Below are positions 4,981 through 6,159 of a DNA stretch of 6,159 bases, in pieces. The stretch lies in the NCBI GenBank assembly GCA_007127615.1, contig SKZB01000394.1:1-6159 (forward strand), written 5' to 3'. This DNA is from Phycisphaerales bacterium (GTDB taxonomy: Bacteria > Planctomycetota > Phycisphaerae > Phycisphaerales > SM1A02). The translations under genes were made by a program, and so were the position numbers. Under the pieces are notes generated by a model, which saw nothing but the letters and a program-made list of their open reading frames with translations, did no database searches and was not told where the DNA came from. Within the stretch, counting starts at the first letter, position 1. Every line of letters starts with the position of its first letter.

Positions 4981-5960
4981 TGTTTCTTCTTGCGGCCGGC
5001 CTGGACCCGATGGCGCACGCCAAGGATGTCAACCTCATCGGAGGCGACAAGCCGATGTTTTTCGGCGAAGGTTGGACCCTCTTCGGTTCCCCGTTGCTCA
5101 CGATGCACATGCTCACGATGGTGCTCGTGGCGTTCCTCGTGATCTGGTTCCTCAAGCAGGCCGCGAAGGGCATTCAGACCGGCCCCGAATCGGAAGGCGA
5201 TGAGCGTTACATCGCCAGGAACCGAATCGGTCAGTTCGTCGAGGTCATCGTTCTCTTTCTGCGGGACAAGACGATTCGGCCGCTGCTCGGCGAGGACACG
5301 GAGAAATATCTCCCCTACCTGCTGACGCTGTTTTTCTTCATTCTGTTTGCGAACGTGCTCGGCCTCGTGCCGCTGCTGGACCTCTGGCACCTGATCGGGT
5401 TGAGCTGGGGTGATCCCAAGTTCGCGATCGTCGGCGGCACGATCACGGCGAACCTCGCGACCACGGCCGGGCTGGCGGTCATCGCATTCATCATCATTCA
5501 GGCCCACGGCATCAAGGCGCTGGGCTTCGGCGGCTGGGCGCATCACTTTCTCGGCGGCGCGCCGGTCTGGCTCGCGCCGATCATGCTGCCGGTCGAACTG
5601 GTGGGCATGATCATCAAGCCCGCGGCGCTCGCCATTCGCCTGTTCGCCAACATGCTCGCCGGCGCCACGCTGATCGGCACGCTGATGCTGTTCGGAATGA
5701 TGGCGGCGGAAGGCGCGAATCTGCTGGTCGCCTTCGGCGTGACGATTCCGTCGATCGCGTTCGCGCTGTTCGTCATGGTCCTCAAGCTGTTCGTCTCGCT
5801 GCTGCAGGCGTTTATCTTCCTGTTCCTCGTCTCGGTGTTCCTGAGCCAGTTGTCCCACCACCACGAGGACGATCACGAGCACGAGCACCACGAGCCGGAT
5901 CACACCGGTGATCTGGCGGCGGAGTCGGTGCCGGGCAAATCGGAGGCCATTCCGGTCTGA
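4980..5960 (+). CDS. atpB: ATP synthase Fo subunit a
   Basis: Subunit a forms the two proton half-channels of the F-type ATP synthase and works against the rotating c-ring in the inner membrane. The 326-residue protein has the usual helices (about 40-59, 111-133, 156-174, 196-216, 217-243, 255-290). The family core is IRLFANMLAGATL, with the essential Arg220 (E. coli Arg210), and LLQAFIF with Gln276 (E. coli Gln252). Two positions that usually carry ionisable half-channel residues differ: E. coli Glu219 corresponds to Ala229, and E. coli His245 corresponds to Lys269. The Arg-to-Gln distance is 56 residues against 42 in E. coli, so the connecting loop is longer. After residue 291 comes a tail with eight His among Asp and Glu (293-308). 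The start is fixed by the TGATG overlap with the upstream gene. A gene in the atpE position follows after 132 bases. Confidence 0.97.
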   Translation: MFLLAAGLDPMAHAKDVNLIGGDKPMFFGEGWTLFGSPLLTMHMLTMVLVAFLVIWFLKQAAKGIQTGPESEGDERYIARNRIGQFVEVIVLFLRDKTIRPLLGEDTEKYLPYLLTLFFFILFANVLGLVPLLDLWHLIGLSWGDPKFAIVGGTITANLATTAGLAVIAFIIIQAHGIKALGFGGWAHHFLGGAPVWLAPIMLPVELVGMIIKPAALAIRLFANMLAGATLIGTLMLFGMMAAEGANLLVAFGVTIPSIAFALFVMVLKLFVSLLQAFIFLFLVSVFLSQLSHHHEDDHEHEHHEPDHTGDLAAESVPGKSEAIPV

Positions 5961-5969
5961 ACCGGTTTT
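5952..5969 (+). terminator. Small hairpin over the atpB stop codon, weak attenuator candidate
   Basis: CCGGT (5952-5956) pairs with ACCGG (5961-5965) around a CTGA loop and is followed by TTTT (5966-5969). The stem is only five base pairs and the U run four, well below a typical terminator. It could modestly attenuate transcription, stabilise the upstream mRNA end or simply be chance. Confidence 0.2.
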
Positions 5970-6092
5970 CAACGTACGTACGACGGGTCGGTGCTCGTGG
6001 GATGCCGGCCGGTCATGTCCCGAACTGGATTAGTTACGCATTACGAACCCGACGCCACCCACAGCGTCACAACTCGGAGAGTCAGTCAAGCA
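5961..6092. other. Gap between atpB and the next gene
   Basis: The 132 bases contain the 10-bp palindrome CGTACGTACG (5973-5982), CCGGCCGG near 6006, and TTACGCATTACG near 6033-6044. No promoter with two good boxes was found. A separate promoter or processing site would fit the need for many c subunits per enzyme, but this is inference. Confidence 0.3.
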
Positions 6093-6159
6093 ATGAAGAA
6101 CTTCAAGAGCATCGTTTCAATGATGGCGCTGGCCTTCATCGCCATGAGCGTCTTTGGCC
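6093..6159 (+). CDS. atpE: Probable ATP synthase Fo subunit c, first 22 codons
   Basis: The visible product is MKNFKSIVSMMALAFIAMSV followed by FG, then the window ends. GGAGAG at 6076-6081 lies 11 bases upstream of the ATG, a loose but usable ribosome-binding site. Position directly after atpB is where atpE usually sits, and subunit c is a very hydrophobic two-helix protein. The fragment has two lysines followed by a hydrophobic run, as in a signal peptide. Some c subunits carry such a cleaved or extended N-terminus. The conserved Gly-rich helix and the ion-binding carboxylate are not yet reached, so identity rests on context. It could instead be another exported protein. Confidence 0.55.
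   Translation, partial: MKNFKSIVSMMALAFIAMSVFG

Noticed and set aside
4449..5972. Very long open frame on the minus strand (507 codons)
   Set aside because: It lies antisense to the AtpI-like gene and atpB. Its product is Arg/His/Glu-rich low complexity with no fold, as expected from the complement of GC-rich membrane-protein codons.

Overview
The window reads as a GC-rich bacterial chromosome segment with ordinary housekeeping genes and rather large gaps between them. I think a planctomycete-type bacterium (Planctomycetota, perhaps Phycisphaerae-like) is the most likely source. The grounds are a His/Asp/Glu-rich cytoplasmic-type tail on the ATP synthase a subunit, a lone nuoI outside a nuo operon, and a signal-like N-terminus on the gene after atpB. 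This is inference from gene style; nothing in the sequence proves the lineage.

Layout. Positions 1-500 (minus) hold the N-terminal third of a large-subunit-type heme catalase running off the left edge. Its upstream region (about 501-750) carries a consensus-like promoter on the minus strand, a strongly structured transcript and a near-perfect intrinsic terminator before the catalase start. This unit is either an attenuated catalase leader or a separate small RNA. At 979-1455 (plus) lies a PhnB-type VOC (glyoxalase-fold) protein. A gap of 467 bases with no convincing gene follows. A gluzincin metallopeptidase with HEXXH-18-E occupies 1923-2942 (plus). It converges with nuoI (3168-3725, minus), a two-cluster 4Fe-4S subunit of respiratory complex I that stands alone here.

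The interval 3726-4094 is a divergent control region between nuoI and the ATP synthase genes. It holds a minus-strand -10 box, a 14-bp palindrome in the nuoI leader, and a four-fold tandem array of a 10-bp element upstream of the ATP synthase cluster. From 4095 rightward runs the start of an F-type ATP synthase operon: a small AtpZ/AtpI-family protein, a four-helix AtpI-like membrane protein, atpB (subunit a), and the first 22 codons of a gene in the atpE (subunit c) position.

Functionally, the right half is respiratory energy conservation: NuoI passes electrons in the proton-pumping dehydrogenase, and the ATP synthase uses the resulting gradient. Catalase on the left removes hydrogen peroxide. 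No mobile element, CRISPR array, tRNA or rRNA was seen. No wholly new multi-gene system is evident. The observations most worth a second look are the catalase leader/small RNA, the decamer array, and unusual residues in subunit a.
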